Source: Hibiscus mutabilis (Eukaryota; Streptophyta; Magnoliopsida; Malvales; Malvaceae). Taken from it: a DNA stretch of 64,000 nt. Under the pieces are notes generated by a model. That model worked only from the letters and a program-made list of their open reading frames with translations. It was not told the DNA's origin and searched no databases. Positions 35,376 through 47,559 of this stretch are shown here, one piece after another. The DNA lies in NCBI GenBank assembly GCA_019671005.1, contig CM033744.1, positions 40,178,022-40,242,021 of the forward strand. Direction: 5' to 3'. The position numbers and the translations under genes are program-made. The first letter of the stretch is position 1; every line of letters begins with the position of its first letter.

Positions 35376-37394
35376 AGAAAATTTTGTCCTCAAAATTTAG
35401 ACAATAGAAAGAGAGCAACTGATAATGCTCCAACCAACCTCTCACTGACAATTGTCTATGTGGCTCTTAGGTTCGCCAAAAACCTTCATAATCAAAACTC
35501 TCGACACAAACTCTCTACTTTCTACAAGCCTCCTCAACAAGCCATTCTCAATGTCCAAAACAACACTCATATTAAACCTGAAGACGAATCAACCAACAAT
35601 AATCTCATCAGCATTATCAAACATCGATACTCTAAACTCACTTTGGATGAGTCACAACTCGGTGGACGAACCTCTCTACCAATACTAGCATTTTCGAAGT
35701 CTTGAATTCTACCCTCATCCGAGTATATAACGCGACACTTCTTCAAGGTATACCATAGAGCATTTCCCCATATATAATCACCATAACTCACGTATCCAGG
35801 AATATCAAACCCTATCAATCCTATTCTAACATCCATCTGACATGAAAATACAACCTTCTTTCACAACTTGTTTAACTAATATAGAACTTAACACCTTATT
35901 TACTTGAACCCACCACGACAAAAGCAGAAGCGAATCCACGATCAAGCGATTCTATTAGCCAAGCCATTTCGATTCCAAAAGAAAATTGTTACTACAACCA
36001 AGCTCTACTAGGGATCAAACCACTGAACTGTCATTAAGGGTCTGAACACTATCTTTTACCCCCAACCACCAATTTCTAACGAGCATTGGTACTAAAACTC
36101 TAGCAAACCTTCGAGATTCCTAATGGTTCTCTCAACACAACTTATTACGAAACAAGAATCCAATTCTATACAACTTTAACCGAACACCCACATTCTTCCG
36201 AAGTTATTCAAACATCTTTACACTGTGACTATGCATGAGCACGATCCATCTCAAACCTAAATAAGCAACCCTCTATTTCTTGAACTTAAGATTATCTCGA
36301 CACCTTTGTAAGTCCAAAACACTCTTCACATCCCCCTTAGAGTTCAAACATCGCATCAAGCCCTAAATTTTAACACTAATTCTCCTTAACTTTCAACTTA
36401 CAAGACCAACCTCCTGAATGATCTTACAAGAATCTCTAAACTCTTCAATACTAACAAGACCATCAGCCCTGAAAAGCAAGTACGAGCTTTCCATTGTTAT
36501 ACATCGACCCACAACAGCTAACACCACTATATCTCGCTATACCAACATAAGCAAGTCCCACAATAAACCCATTTGGCGACATCGTCCGCGCCCTCTCCTC
36601 TACCAAGGAGTCCCCACACAAGAGGTTCATAGATGTCAGACCACAAGGTGATGAACACTTAATACCGAACTCAACACATCCTTTATCGTGGGTACTACTC
36701 CATGATCAATAGTTTATCTCGCTCAACCCTCGAAGAGCACCTTAATAACCACTTGCACATCCATCGCTCTAAACCGTAGGCTCTCACCCTTGAGTCATCT
36801 ACGCGAACTAAGAACGTCTTGCAACCTACAAGGTCCTCTTAACTAGCATCACATGAGTCCAACAAATAAACTAAAGGGATATGATTTTCTTCACGCACAA
36901 TACCGATACACTGGTTCATTCCAACCCTAACATTGAGATTCTTACTCAGAAACTAAGGCACTCCTCGCACTCACGTAACCAACCCGTACCGAGGGTAAGT
37001 CTAACAAGTCCACAGGGACTGTTACTCCAAACCATACACATCACCCACGGAGGAACCCTTACTTACCAACACTTATCAATCAATTAATTTACTAAGTCAA
37101 TGTCAACCTCGAGGAAAACTATCACATAACGGGCTCAAAAAAATATCTGCCAAGGTGAGAACAAGAAATCAAATTGCTATCAAGAATTGAAAACCAAAAT
37201 GGGACTGAATCATTCAACACATTCTCGGTAACAAGCTTATCATTTCTGGCATGAACAACCTACTATCTAGCGAAAGCTCGCACGATAACTTTAACTGTAG
37301 ATCTCACCTGACCTCCACCCCGATACTTCGACAACGTCCCAATATCACTTCTCGAAGAACCTTGACTATGCCCATAATGAGTTAACCTCAAAGA

Positions 37395-38300
37395 CTGAAC
37401 TAGTAAATACTCATCCACGACTGATCAGCCCTTTGCCATGTGACCCAATTGTCTGGCATTTATAGCAAATTCTCCAAGCAAGAAACATACCTCAAGGTAA
37501 TGTTAACCATAAGGCTCTCGAACCGGTGGAAAAGACACTAGGGTCGAACCCTTAACACTCTCCGTTATAACAGAAGTCGAGAAGCTTCTTACAAACTCTC
37601 AATCTAGATTTCTGGCCAACCTTCAGAAGCTGATCTACAACAACTCTCCTAGATCCCTTCAAAGCACGAAATCTTAATAGAGCCTGAGAAGAATCTTATG
37701 ATGTTCTAGATCCCCACAACATGGTCTACAACATTCTCAAGTCGACTCAAGGTTGGCTCTGAAGTCATTCGAGTGCCTTCGCACTAACAACCAACTCAAA
37801 AGATGTCCCAAGAGAACTCGTTGTCCCTTATATCAATCTGTCTACTTTGAGCTCGAGTCTACACCTCCACACTCTTGTTCTTCAACAACAAGAAACTATG
37901 GGCATAATGGCTCAATCATAGAAAATTTTACTCATACTCTACACTGCTCTATCACCTTGAACTGACTGCAAGAATTGATCTCTCCTCTCCTTCATAAGAG
38001 CCTCACCGACGTACATTTTTCTGACTCATCGACGGAAACATCCCATGTCGAGTATTCAAGCTAGGGTCCCGACTCAATAATCTCTCACCATTCGTATACA
38101 CTACCTTTAAGAAAATACGATACAATCAAGATCATTTTCGGGACTACCCTACGTATGCCTCAGAACCCCCTGAGTGTTTCTTAACTATCAATCCAGTTGA
38201 TCAGGTCATCCTTTCACAACCCCTTTTTTTATGCTTAGATTCGTAACAATAATGTTCCTCTCATAAAAGGGACATGGCTCCCTTCATGACTCTCCTTGGT
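37395..38300 (-). pseudogene. Ty3/gypsy gag remnant
   Basis: Minus-strand pieces in adjacent frames read LKGSVYEW, IIESGP, YVGEALMKERRDQFLQ and SVQGDRAV (about 38,150 down to 37,940), the order of the retrotransposon gag capsid family. Further along, CYKC at about 37,470 and QLGHMAKG form a CCHC zinc knuckle split by a one-base shift. Many stops interrupt it. It is non-functional in this copy. Confidence 0.7.
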
Positions 38301-39352
38301 CAATCTCGCGCCGCCAACCCAACTAGTCTGAACTGCATTAAGAAGGTGGTAGTTCATCGTTTCCATTATTATGGGTTTGGTTCCCCCCGAAACCTTGAAG
38401 TTTCTAACACTACGCTTGTCATCTCAAGCTGGCTCATGACCGGACAACAACCGATGGCCAAGATCATATCAACTCATTTAAGAGACAACTCTGTTATATC
38501 TGTCAACCACGTGAACTCAAGCTTTACTCAAGCATCACCTCATGTAAAACCCACGTTGTCCTTCTGACCACTACTATAAACAACCACATCAAGCATGCCT
38601 TGTTCGAGATCTCTGGGTGTTCAGCCTACTAAGATCGTACTTGATACCTCACAACCATCATGTACTTCTCCACATTAGACGAAAACATATAGGCATGCTA
38701 CATCCCCATCACACGGTACCCTACTATCAATGACCATTTTCTATAGATGAAGGGACCCTCGGTTAACATTCTACCACTGGTCGATCGGAGATAGGTCCTC
38801 TTAGTTTCGTCTTATAAAGGTCGTCCACCGACATGTGAAATCTCGCCACTGAAGGTTTTCGCTACGAACTCAAGGCACCAAGGTAGCTTACGGTACATAG
38901 CCACGATTATTACTCAATGATGAAATGATGATACATCTTCAACTCTTACATCCCTTATGCCATCTAAATCTCAATGTATGAGACAACCCTGGCCTCAGAA
39001 TCATCGTCTAAGAGATTAGCCATTAACACGATCCTCACTACCATGATTACTTCTCAAGCGATAGGAGGAGGGCACACCCTCAACTCCTATATTCTTTCAT
39101 AATCCCAAGCTTAACGTCTGAGATAACTCCGATCTCAAAATTATTCTCAAATGAATCAACCAACATCACAGTACTCACGACCGCGTTCGAATCTATCTTA
39201 ATATCGCAACCAGTGACACGCGCGAACACAGGCACACCATCCAGATTCTAGTCTTGAAATAGTACAACTTAGACACACGGGCTCATATTCGCTAGATACC
39301 CATTCCCAACTCTTAACCACACTGGGGTTTTCCTAGAACCGGCTAAACCTAG

Positions 39353-39364
39353 GCTCTGATACCA
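39353..39364 (-). other. Primer-binding site (tRNA-iMet)
   Basis: The minus strand reads TGGTATCAGAGC five bases inside the right LTR. It proves the orientation of the element. Confidence 0.8.
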
Positions 39365-39369
39365 CTAAA

Positions 39370-41874
39370 TGTAACACCCTCGACCCGGATGTCACATTTG
39401 GGCTTCAAGCCCAAACCATTACCATAAAATTTTGACCTAGTTTAGCCCAATTCGCAAATCTATTATGAAAATCCATTTATTTACAACCCAATAAAACACA
39501 ATAAATATTTGAAAACATATACAATATAGCTCATTTTAAAATTACATTATAGACCTTTGACTCGATCGTTTGAAAATCCAAATACGAATTACAAAATACA
39601 ATAGGCTACGAATATATAGCCTAAGGACCTAAATATTGTACTATGATGAGATGAGGCACTGGAATCCTTCTTTGATGGTGCTCCTCCAAGAACAATCCAA
39701 ACCTACTAACCTACGAACAGAAACAACGATTTCGAACGCTGAGCTAACAAAGCTCAGTGGATACACCGCCACTCAACCATGCTTCATGCAAATCATAAAT
39801 AAAGCAAAGCAACATGAATGACATCATGGCAAGATAACAATGGTGCTACCATAACCGCCTAAACACATGGCATTAAGAATGTATGATTACACACACAGCC
39901 CATACTAGAACCTCATACAATTACCTAGCACCACACAGATAACACCAACAACATTAAGTAAGGGATCCTACACTACGAGTAAGGCCCGCATCCATAAAGC
40001 ATCAGGATCCTATACTCTGAGCAAGGCCTGAATCCACATAGCATCGGGATCCTATACTCGAGGGATGAGGCCCACATCCACATAGCATCGAGATCCTACA
40101 TCCATGCTCGAGATCTCTCATAAAGCATCTTCGAATGAGGCCCGCGTCCACAAAACATCGAGATCCAACATTCAGGAATCTTCAAGGTGTTGCAACACAC
40201 TTAGGGTATCCAAATCCCAACAACAAGGTATGACTCAACTATCTAGGCGTCCCATCAGCACACAGCAATGACCCTAGTAACCGTACATCTCTAGACCTCG
40301 ACACAAGGGTCTTACCGTACACAGCTCTAACACTTTTACCATAGTCGTATGGTTTTTATCAGTTATTATACTGCCCTATTGAGCTTATCTATTTATTAGT
40401 ATGTTATGAAGGTGCATATTAGTCATTCTCATAATTTATCTTATTATCCGATAAGACTCAACCTTATAGGTGCCCCTTCCGCACACAGCAAGGGCCTAAA
40501 TTACGACACAACATCAACGATCCACCTAAGATCTCTATGGGTTTCCATCATACACAATTTACCCGATATTTATCACGTTATTAGCCTATTATTCTCATTT
40601 GGGGTTAAAAATCTCTATTTCTCAGTTTTAATGTTCATTTTACACCTTGACGGACCCCTAGGGCCCTTTGCCTCAAATTATAGCACCTCCGAACGCAACC
40701 TCAAAATTATTGGGCAGATTGTCCAGCGAGTATCGATACTCTAAGGTGAGTATCAGTACTTCACTATAGGTATTGGTACTCCACAATGAGTACCGATACT
40801 CCAATTAGGTTCGAAAGAATTAAACCCCAAGCTGTATCGATACGCTACGTACCGTACCGGTACTCATTATCGATACTAGGATCTCCTCGTATCAATCCAC
40901 CCCGTACCGGTACTCCCACATACGCGTACCGGTACGCTAAGCCTTTTTAGGTAATAAAACAGTGGGTACCGATACGCCCCTCTTGCGTACCGGTACGCTA
41001 AAGCGCTACTAGAATCCTTATCTTGCAAAGGGTACCGATACACGGGGAGGTGTATCAGTACTCCCCTCACGACCCTTCTCTAAATTTACAAAGGAGTACC
41101 GGTACGCAGCCACCCCGTACCGGTACTCGAGCCCATATTTCAAAACTTAGAGCTCGGGATTTTACCAATCCTACCCTTAACCTTTATGGTTAAGTCCCAA
41201 ATCGATCATACAAGTTATTGTGAAGGTATTAAGTGGTTTCTACTATTTTTAAGCCTTAGCAACATCAAATCTTTACTTTGCCATTAAAGATCAACCAAAG
41301 CTTACGAAACCATAAACAATCAAATCATGCACAAAACTTAATTTTATGAGTTGCGGGAATTCAAAGGAGTTAGTGATGTACTAACCTCCGACTAAAACTA
41401 ATGAAGAAGCCTTCAAAGGTCCAATCCCGTTCTTCCTCTTCATACCTTCAACCAACCTTTGGTTCCACCACTCCAACCAAGACTTACCTTGAAATATAGA
41501 TCCTCTAAGGCTGATAAAACTTCTCTCAATAAGCTAAACGTGATTCTCAACACAAACTCTCAAAAATCAACCTTTGATAGTGGGGTTTTTGGGAGAGAGA
41601 AAGTTTGAAATGGGAGGAAGATGGAATTAAGGCATGGTGATCTCATTACCTGCATAATGCAGAAGAAAAGCAAGCATCCCCCTTCTCATTCTTCAATTTA
41701 AGCTTTTACCATTTTACCCCTCTTATCTTCTCAACCCAACCCAACCCAACAACCACACAAGCTCAACACACAAGATAGCCCAAGGGCTCTTATAAGCCCA
41801 AAATCGCAGCCCAAACAACGAAGCCCACACCTCGGGTCAGCTCGACTCTTGGATCCAGAATTCGGGTCGTTACA
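39370..41874 (-). repeat. 5' LTR of the gypsy-like element
   Basis: About 2.5 kb, collinear with 32820-35359. It differs by fewer tandem units, by an extra piece (tctattatgaaaatcc) near 39447 and by scattered substitutions. It holds about eleven exact GTAYCGRTAC palindromes at 40,730-41,130. Confidence 0.85.
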
Positions 41875-41879
41875 ATTTG

Positions 41880-42353
41880 ACTGGACTCAAGATAAATCAA
41901 ACTTAAATTTATTATAAATTAAATTTACTTGTGAAGTTTAAAATATATTTTAAAGGCTTAGAGATATTTCTAATTATTTTTATTAATTTTAGAAGATTTT
42001 TTATTATTTACAATTAAAAATTACATTTAATTAAAGATTTAATTATAAAACAAATATGTGACCTATTTTTTTATTTTGCATTTAATTTTTGTTAAAAAAT
42101 AAAAAATCAATAACTTCTTCAAAACTCAAGATCTTTAATATTCTTCAAAAAAAATTCAAATTTTTTAATTTTTTTCTCCACCACCTTCAAAAATCAAACT
42201 GTTATCGCAGCAGTGAGGTCTCTTCCTGTCGTCGTAAGATCCAATTAATCGTTTCGATTGAGGATTTCATGTTTAATGTTTATAGTTCCAATCCCCTTCT
42301 ACACTCAACAGATTCTTTGGTTGCAGCCCATAAAACCATCTTTCTCTTTGCCA
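41880..42353. other. Upstream region and 5' UTR of DDA1
   Basis: AT-rich sequence becomes pyrimidine-rich (ctccaccaccttc) from about 42,175, as in many plant 5' UTRs. Open frames here overlap the first exon out of frame and are not called. Confidence 0.4.
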
Positions 42354-44729
42354 ATGGGGTCTTGGCTCGGAGACTTGCCGTCGTTCGACCCCCACAACTT
42401 CAGCCAACTTCGCCCCTCCGGTCATTCCGATCTTTGTGTAAGTATCCCCATTTCTGGGTTTGATTTGAATCAGTTGTTTGTTTCAGCGCTTCTTTTGCTC
42501 CAATAAATCCGCCTATGCTATTTAGATGAGTTGTGAAAAATTGTTACATTCTTATGCCTAGGTTTCTGGGTTTACCCAGATATGATTGTAGTGGGTTTTG
42601 CTAACCAAATTCAAATTTTCTGAATTTGGACCTTAATGCTGTAATCTATATAATCGTTTAGTTGTCAGAAGCTTTTTGGATGAAGTTGTTTGTGATTACA
42701 AATGAATATATATTAGCTTCCTGATTTGAAGGGTTTAAATGATTCCTAGAATTCCAACTCTGGTATTGTCACCTGCTGATTTGATGTTTTGCATTGTTAA
42801 AATATGCTTATTTTAGGAGATTGATCAAATCCAGTTCAACGGAATGTAATATGATGATGATAACTCGAAGCATTTAAGTAATGCTAATACTTCCTATTAT
42901 CTGTTTGATAAAATGACAAATAGCTTTATACAACACAAGCATTAGTCTTGAAATGCTTTCTTACACGGATTTCCCTTAAAATGGTTGGAGACTGTTCTTC
43001 CTCTGCTTGAGATTTTGTCCAGTGCATGTAAATATAAGATTCAGAATCTACCAAGACTTCAACTTCATTCTTCAGAAGCTTTCCAGATCTGCTTTTGTAC
43101 TCGGTAGCTTTAGCTCTCATTACTGGCTCTTATTAGTGGTTACATAATTCTATGTTTTAGCTAAGACAGTAGAATGTAGACTTGTATGTATTTGTTTCCA
43201 ATAGTTTACAGTGGTTCATTGGTTATCTGTTACGAAACCCGATTAAGCTCAAAGTAGTTGAAAGGTTCAAATGGTATAGAGCAATTCTGACCTGCCATTC
43301 TATCCTTTTGACCTATTTCAACATGTGAGATGCTATGCTGTTGAATGGAGTTCATATCGAGCTCCTCTATGTTTTGAATCTGAGGAAGTAGTCTTTTTAC
43401 TTCCGTAGGTTGGCTTTTAACAAAATTACATTGAATTCTCTTGTACGTTTAGACTTGAACACTATAGGAGCATAAAATGCTTCTCCTTATTATTCAGTCG
43501 TGTTCAGAATTGATTGCACTTTTTTTCTAACAATCTCTTTTTGGCTAGAAACCGACGCCTGTCACCTACCGCCCTACTCATAACCGGACTCTTCCACCAC
43601 CTGATCAAGGTACTGAACATTTATTTCTTTCTCCTTCTTTTTGCTTGTGAAACAATATTTCTTTAAGTGAAAGTGAGATAATCTTGGCACTTTAAACTAT
43701 ATGGTAACAATGTGGTAACCTTTGGTTAGTGTTTTTTTGGGGGGGCTTTATCCTCACAATGGTGATATATCTTTATAATGGATGTCATATACTGTTGTTA
43801 TTACTTGGATGTGTTACCTTTTAGGATGTGAATATTGGCTTATGTCTGAGTGCATCAATTGTTGGAAAAGTACGCTGAGATGTCTGACTTGGAATTTAAT
43901 ACATATTATTTCGCTTTATAATGGTATTGAATTGTCTTGACAGTTGGACATTTAATAAATTGCTGTGATCGAGAAATTGATTTTTATGCTTGCAACTACT
44001 TGTTACATACTTTTTATTATCTTCCTCTGAAGTTGTGGAACTGATTTAACCTTGTTTGTTTAGTTATTTGTTTCCTTCTGTATTCTAAATGTCGGATCAC
44101 TTCCCTGGAATTGTTCATCCTCAGTTTTGTTTGAATATTAAAGAATGGAGATTTCTAATCAGAATAGAACGAATGTATCGCTTAAATCATTTTAATTGTT
44201 GTCTGAAGTTCATCAATTAGAATGAAAATGTTGAGGATCTTATTTCTGTGTGTTCTGAACTGGCTGAGCTACAAATATAAAGGACCACTTCAAATTGCAT
44301 CCTGGTTCAGAGTGCCACAGCTCATCGGCTTAAGCTCTTGATTTTTATCAAGAATAGTTTTTTAATCCTCCTGTGAACATTTTCTTTATTTGTGACTGAC
44401 CTCAAACACTTCTAACCCCCTTTTTTCTTCCATTCTAACAGTTATAACTACCGAGACAAAAAATATCCTTATTAGAAATTTCTATCAGCAGGCTAAGGAG
44501 AAGGTTTGTTGCTCATTTTCATGATTTTTCATGTTATAAGACTGCATCCAAATAATTCCTTTGTCACATATTCATGGACATATGCATATATATTTAGAGT
44601 AGGTGTGGGTATTTTATGCAGCCTTTTACTCCTTTTCCATTGCAGTTGAGACCGAAGAGGGCTGCCACTGAACAGCTAATACCAGAACATGGATGCAAGC
44701 AAGTTAGGGCCTCGACCCCGTATTCCTAA
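42354..44729 (+). CDS. DDA1: DDA1, DET1- and DDB1-associated protein 1
   Basis: Exons 42354-42437, 43549-43609, 44442-44503 and 44646-44729 give 96 residues. The family pattern is complete: MGSWLGDLPSFDPHNFSQLR at the N-terminus, TYRPTHNRTLPPPDQ in the middle, VITTETKNILIRNFYQQ, then a basic PKRAA and C-terminal HGCKQVRAS. DDA1 is a small subunit of the COP10-DET1-DDB1 module of CUL4 ubiquitin ligases. In Arabidopsis it helps target ABA receptors for degradation. It acts mainly in the nucleus. All splice borders are GT/AG and the frame is intact; the first intron is 1.1 kb. A long 3' UTR may run to about 44,930. The start is fixed by conservation of the first 20 residues. Confidence 0.92.
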
Positions 44730-44929
44730 TGAGATTTTCTTTCGTTTCTTTGGTGCTCTTGTAAATGTGCCCTCACACATCAAATGTCTGTTTTAGAAAC
44801 TGTAGGGCGGCTTATTCATTGTTGTAAACCAGGATGTCATACTTGTACGTTTTGTGTGTACAAATCAAACTTGTAGTTCGGTTATCGCCGTATCATGTAT
44901 AGTTCTATACATCCTTTTCTTTGTATCCA

Positions 44930-45480
44930 TTCCATGTGGCATGGCTGAAATCAAACTTGGGGCTCCTGGAGCTGCATTTTTTTACTGGAATCATATGCTT
45001 TTGTGTTGCCTGATTTGCTGAATTAATAGATCTAATCTGCTGTGTTGAGGAGTAGAGAAATAGAGATAGCACTGCTTCAGTGGAGCAAAGCCCTGATGCT
45101 TTGACTCTGATAGTGACCTCCCAATTCAATGAACCTTGTGCTTTGTTTGGTACAAATACAGTGAACCTAACAGGCAATGGACCGACCTTTCTTCAAAAAG
45201 CTTAATTTTTTATGGTTAAAAATGAGATTAAGTTGTTATATTGGACTGGGATGATAAATGCATGTACATAACTGAAGAAAACTTTATCTATATTCTTATA
45301 TTCTATCTAGCATGCGAAGTGATTGTGCGTGCAATTTCCACATTATAAACATGATTTTTGACTTAAAAGTTATATGTAAAAATGAATTGAGAAACGTTTA
45401 TGCTTTGAACAGATGTGTATTGAGGAATTCTGAAGAAAACTGAGATGCTTTGTTTCTTAGTGACTTCACCAACCTCAAGG
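44930..45480. other. Intergenic DNA downstream of DDA1
   Basis: A minus-strand open frame at 44905-45177 overlaps the DDA1 3' region and has no recognised domain. Nothing else is visible. Confidence 0.35.
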
Positions 45481-46660
45481 GGCGTATCCTTTTGAGGGAC
45501 TAATGGGGTTATGACCCTCTTAAATTTTAAAAAAATTAAATTTTATCTGTAAAGTTTTTGAAAATTTAATTTGCCCCCCTCTAGATTTTTAAATATTCAT
45601 ATTCAACTTCAAAATTTTGAATATTTATAATTAAATTCCCTTTCTATTTTTTTAGGGAAAATTCATAACTTCAAGACAAAAATTTTATATATAGAGAATT
45701 GATAGTTCTAAGACTTCATAGTAAGAAGCTCTATATAGGGAGAACTCATGGCTTCAGGATAACATGTGCTTCAAGATTCTAAAACGAGGAATTCTATATA
45801 GTAAGAACTCTCAGTTTGAAGAATCCACCTAGGGCACAGAAGGTTCTATACAAGGAGAACCTACATCGTTGATAGTTGAAAGCGAAAATTTCTATATAAG
45901 AAGAATTTGCAGCCCGAAGACTTTACGAAAGACGAGCTAAATTTTATACAGAAGGAATTGCTTCTCCAAGACTCCAAACAAAAGAAGAGTGAACAGTTCT
46001 ATGCAGGAAGAACTTGTGACCTCGAATTTCCAGTTCGAAGATTTTGTCTCCCCAACGGATCCTCCTATTTTAAAAATTTTGCTTCCAAGAGTGGCAGAGT
46101 AGATCAACTGAAGCCCAAAAAAAATGGTGGCCAAAAAAAGAAACCTAGACCCACTCGGACGAAAATGATTATTCTTTTATCTTTGTTTTATTCCTATTAC
46201 ACAGTAATGAGCAAAGAGGGGCAACTGTAATAACCTATTTTGTCCAGACCATATCCAAATTAAACCAAAATCCAAGTCCAATATATAAAAAAATATGTTT
46301 TATTATTATTTACAAACTTTACATGCCCCAAATACAACTCATATACCAAGCCCATTACAGTACATAACCCAATACTCAATTATAACACAATAGTTAACCA
46401 AAACCCATTAAACTCATCTGTCAGACCCGGCCCAATTACCCATTTAATTCATCCTGACCCGAATATTATCTAACTCAAACTATCAAAATACCCCTAGCCC
46501 TAATTAACATAAAATAACACAACCTTAACCCTAATTATTTCATCTGCCGCCGCACCCATTGGACCCTTCATCTTTCAAGCGCGTGTGAACCACGGGTTGG
46601 CCGCCATGGCTTGCACGCGCGCCACCTTAGCCTACATAAAACTACACCTGAATAGGTTTG
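45481..46660 (+). mobile_element. LTR-retrotransposon remnant (3' interior plus partial LTR)
   Basis: The left part has about seven degenerate tandem units of about 50 bp built on ttctatata..agaagaact (45683-46020), partly open as a reading frame to 46230. A purine-rich tract (gagcaaagaggggcaac) is followed at 46226 by TGTAATAACC, the usual start of a plant gypsy LTR. The LTR-like sequence fades near 46,660 without a matching end, so the element is truncated. No polymerase domain is present. Confidence 0.45.
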
Positions 46661-46965
46661 AAGTTCTAATTATTGAGAAGATGAAATTACAACATATTTC
46701 ATAAAAATCACATAAATACAGCAAAATACATTCAAAACTACCCAATATACAAAAAAAGGACTTAATCACTCACAATTCTTAACAAGCACAAAATACATAA
46801 TTCAAGTTAAATTTTGAAGTTCTAATCATTGAGAACAAGAACTTGCAACATATTTTCATCTAAAAATCACATACTACAGCAAAATACACTCACTATGTAC
46901 CAAAAAAGGGACTTAATTGCTCTGTTTTTAACAAGTGCAAAATACATAATTCAAGTTAAAACATT
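46661..46965. repeat. ~155-bp tandem duplication in the MDAR fragment intron
   Basis: The unit starting tttgaagttctaatt at about 46659 and its copy at about 46815 share landmarks: attgagaa, acaacatatttt, aaaatcacata, aaaaagggacttaat, acaagtgcaaaatacataattcaag. Confidence 0.65.
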
Positions 46966-47008
46966 TTTTTTAAAAAAAAGATAGCCGTATAAATCAGAAG
47001 ATCCTTAC

Positions 47009-47555
47009 TGGTAATCGAGCTGGTTTCTTATCTAGAAGAAACAAGTAGCCTTTTGTCAAAGCCGGTCTCTCATACGGTGCATATGCCTGCAAAAAATTAA
47101 CAGCATCAAACCAAAAACCCAACATTCAAAATCACTAAATAGTAAAAGAATCGTTAAGAAAATGCAAAGTAGGATATGGAAATCACCTCTTTAGATACAA
47201 TACAGAGCCTGCCATCAGCCATTCCATGTTCCACGAAAGTCCTCGCTGCATACCCAGCAGCATTGCCTCCACCAACGATCACGAATCTATCAGATGCTGG
47301 AAATAACGAATAACCCAGATTCCATCAAGTTATATAAACATGTAACCAAGCTGGAAAGCGGAATAGAAGAAAACTTTGATTCAGAGAAACTAACTCTCGG
47401 TTGTCATTAGAAAAAGAAGAGGAAACAACGAAGTTTCTGGGGAAGCTTCTGAATCGGACGGAAGAGAAATGGCGAGGACGAGTCAACGAAGAAGAGTGAG
47501 GGCACCAGAGAGCGAGTCCGTGCTTAAGTTGAAGCGAGTTCGATAAACTCGCCAT
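47009..47555 (-). pseudogene. Truncated monodehydroascorbate reductase, 5' exons only
   Basis: Exons 47555-47395, 47286-47187 and 47086-47009 read in one frame. They give an organelle-targeting leader (MASLSNSLQLKHG..., Ser/Arg rich, about 50 residues), the FAD-binding start REFVIVGGGNAAGYAARTF (GxGxxG-type), then EHGMADGRLCIVSKE and AYAPYERPALTKGYLFLLDK. This matches the chloroplast/mitochondrial form (MDAR6 type), which regenerates ascorbate with NAD(P)H. Only about 113 residues of some 490 are present. A donor site follows LDKKPARLP, but instead of further exons there is a duplicated AT-rich stretch and an LTR remnant. The three exons have no lesions, so the loss looks like truncation by insertion or rearrangement and not long decay. 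Alternatively this is a duplicated 5' fragment. Confidence 0.82.
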
Positions 47556-47559
47556 TGCT

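Larger units (their letters stand above)
32820..41874 (-). mobile_element. Gag-only Ty3/gypsy-like LTR element
   Basis: It is 9.06 kb and bounded by 2.5-kb LTRs that start TGTAAC and end GTTACA, flanked by a perfect 5-bp duplication ATTTG (32815-32819 and 41875-41879). The primer-binding site lies inside the right LTR on the minus strand and the polypurine tract (ttaggaggagagag, minus strand) beside the left LTR, so it reads right to left. Gag remnants occupy about 37,400-38,300. The 2 kb between the zinc knuckle and the polypurine tract is too short for protease, RT, RNase H and integrase, and I recognise none of them. The sequence before the tract (gaggacaaaattttctttta) is the conserved 3' end of many plant gypsy elements. 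Confidence 0.85.

Noticed and set aside
35334..38567. Several plus-strand frames in the gypsy-like interior
   Set aside because: The element reads on the minus strand (PBS, PPT, gag), so these are antisense chance frames.
45907..46230. 107-codon frame as a host gene
   Set aside because: Consists of degenerate tandem units and ends at an LTR-like start; treated as part of a retrotransposon remnant.
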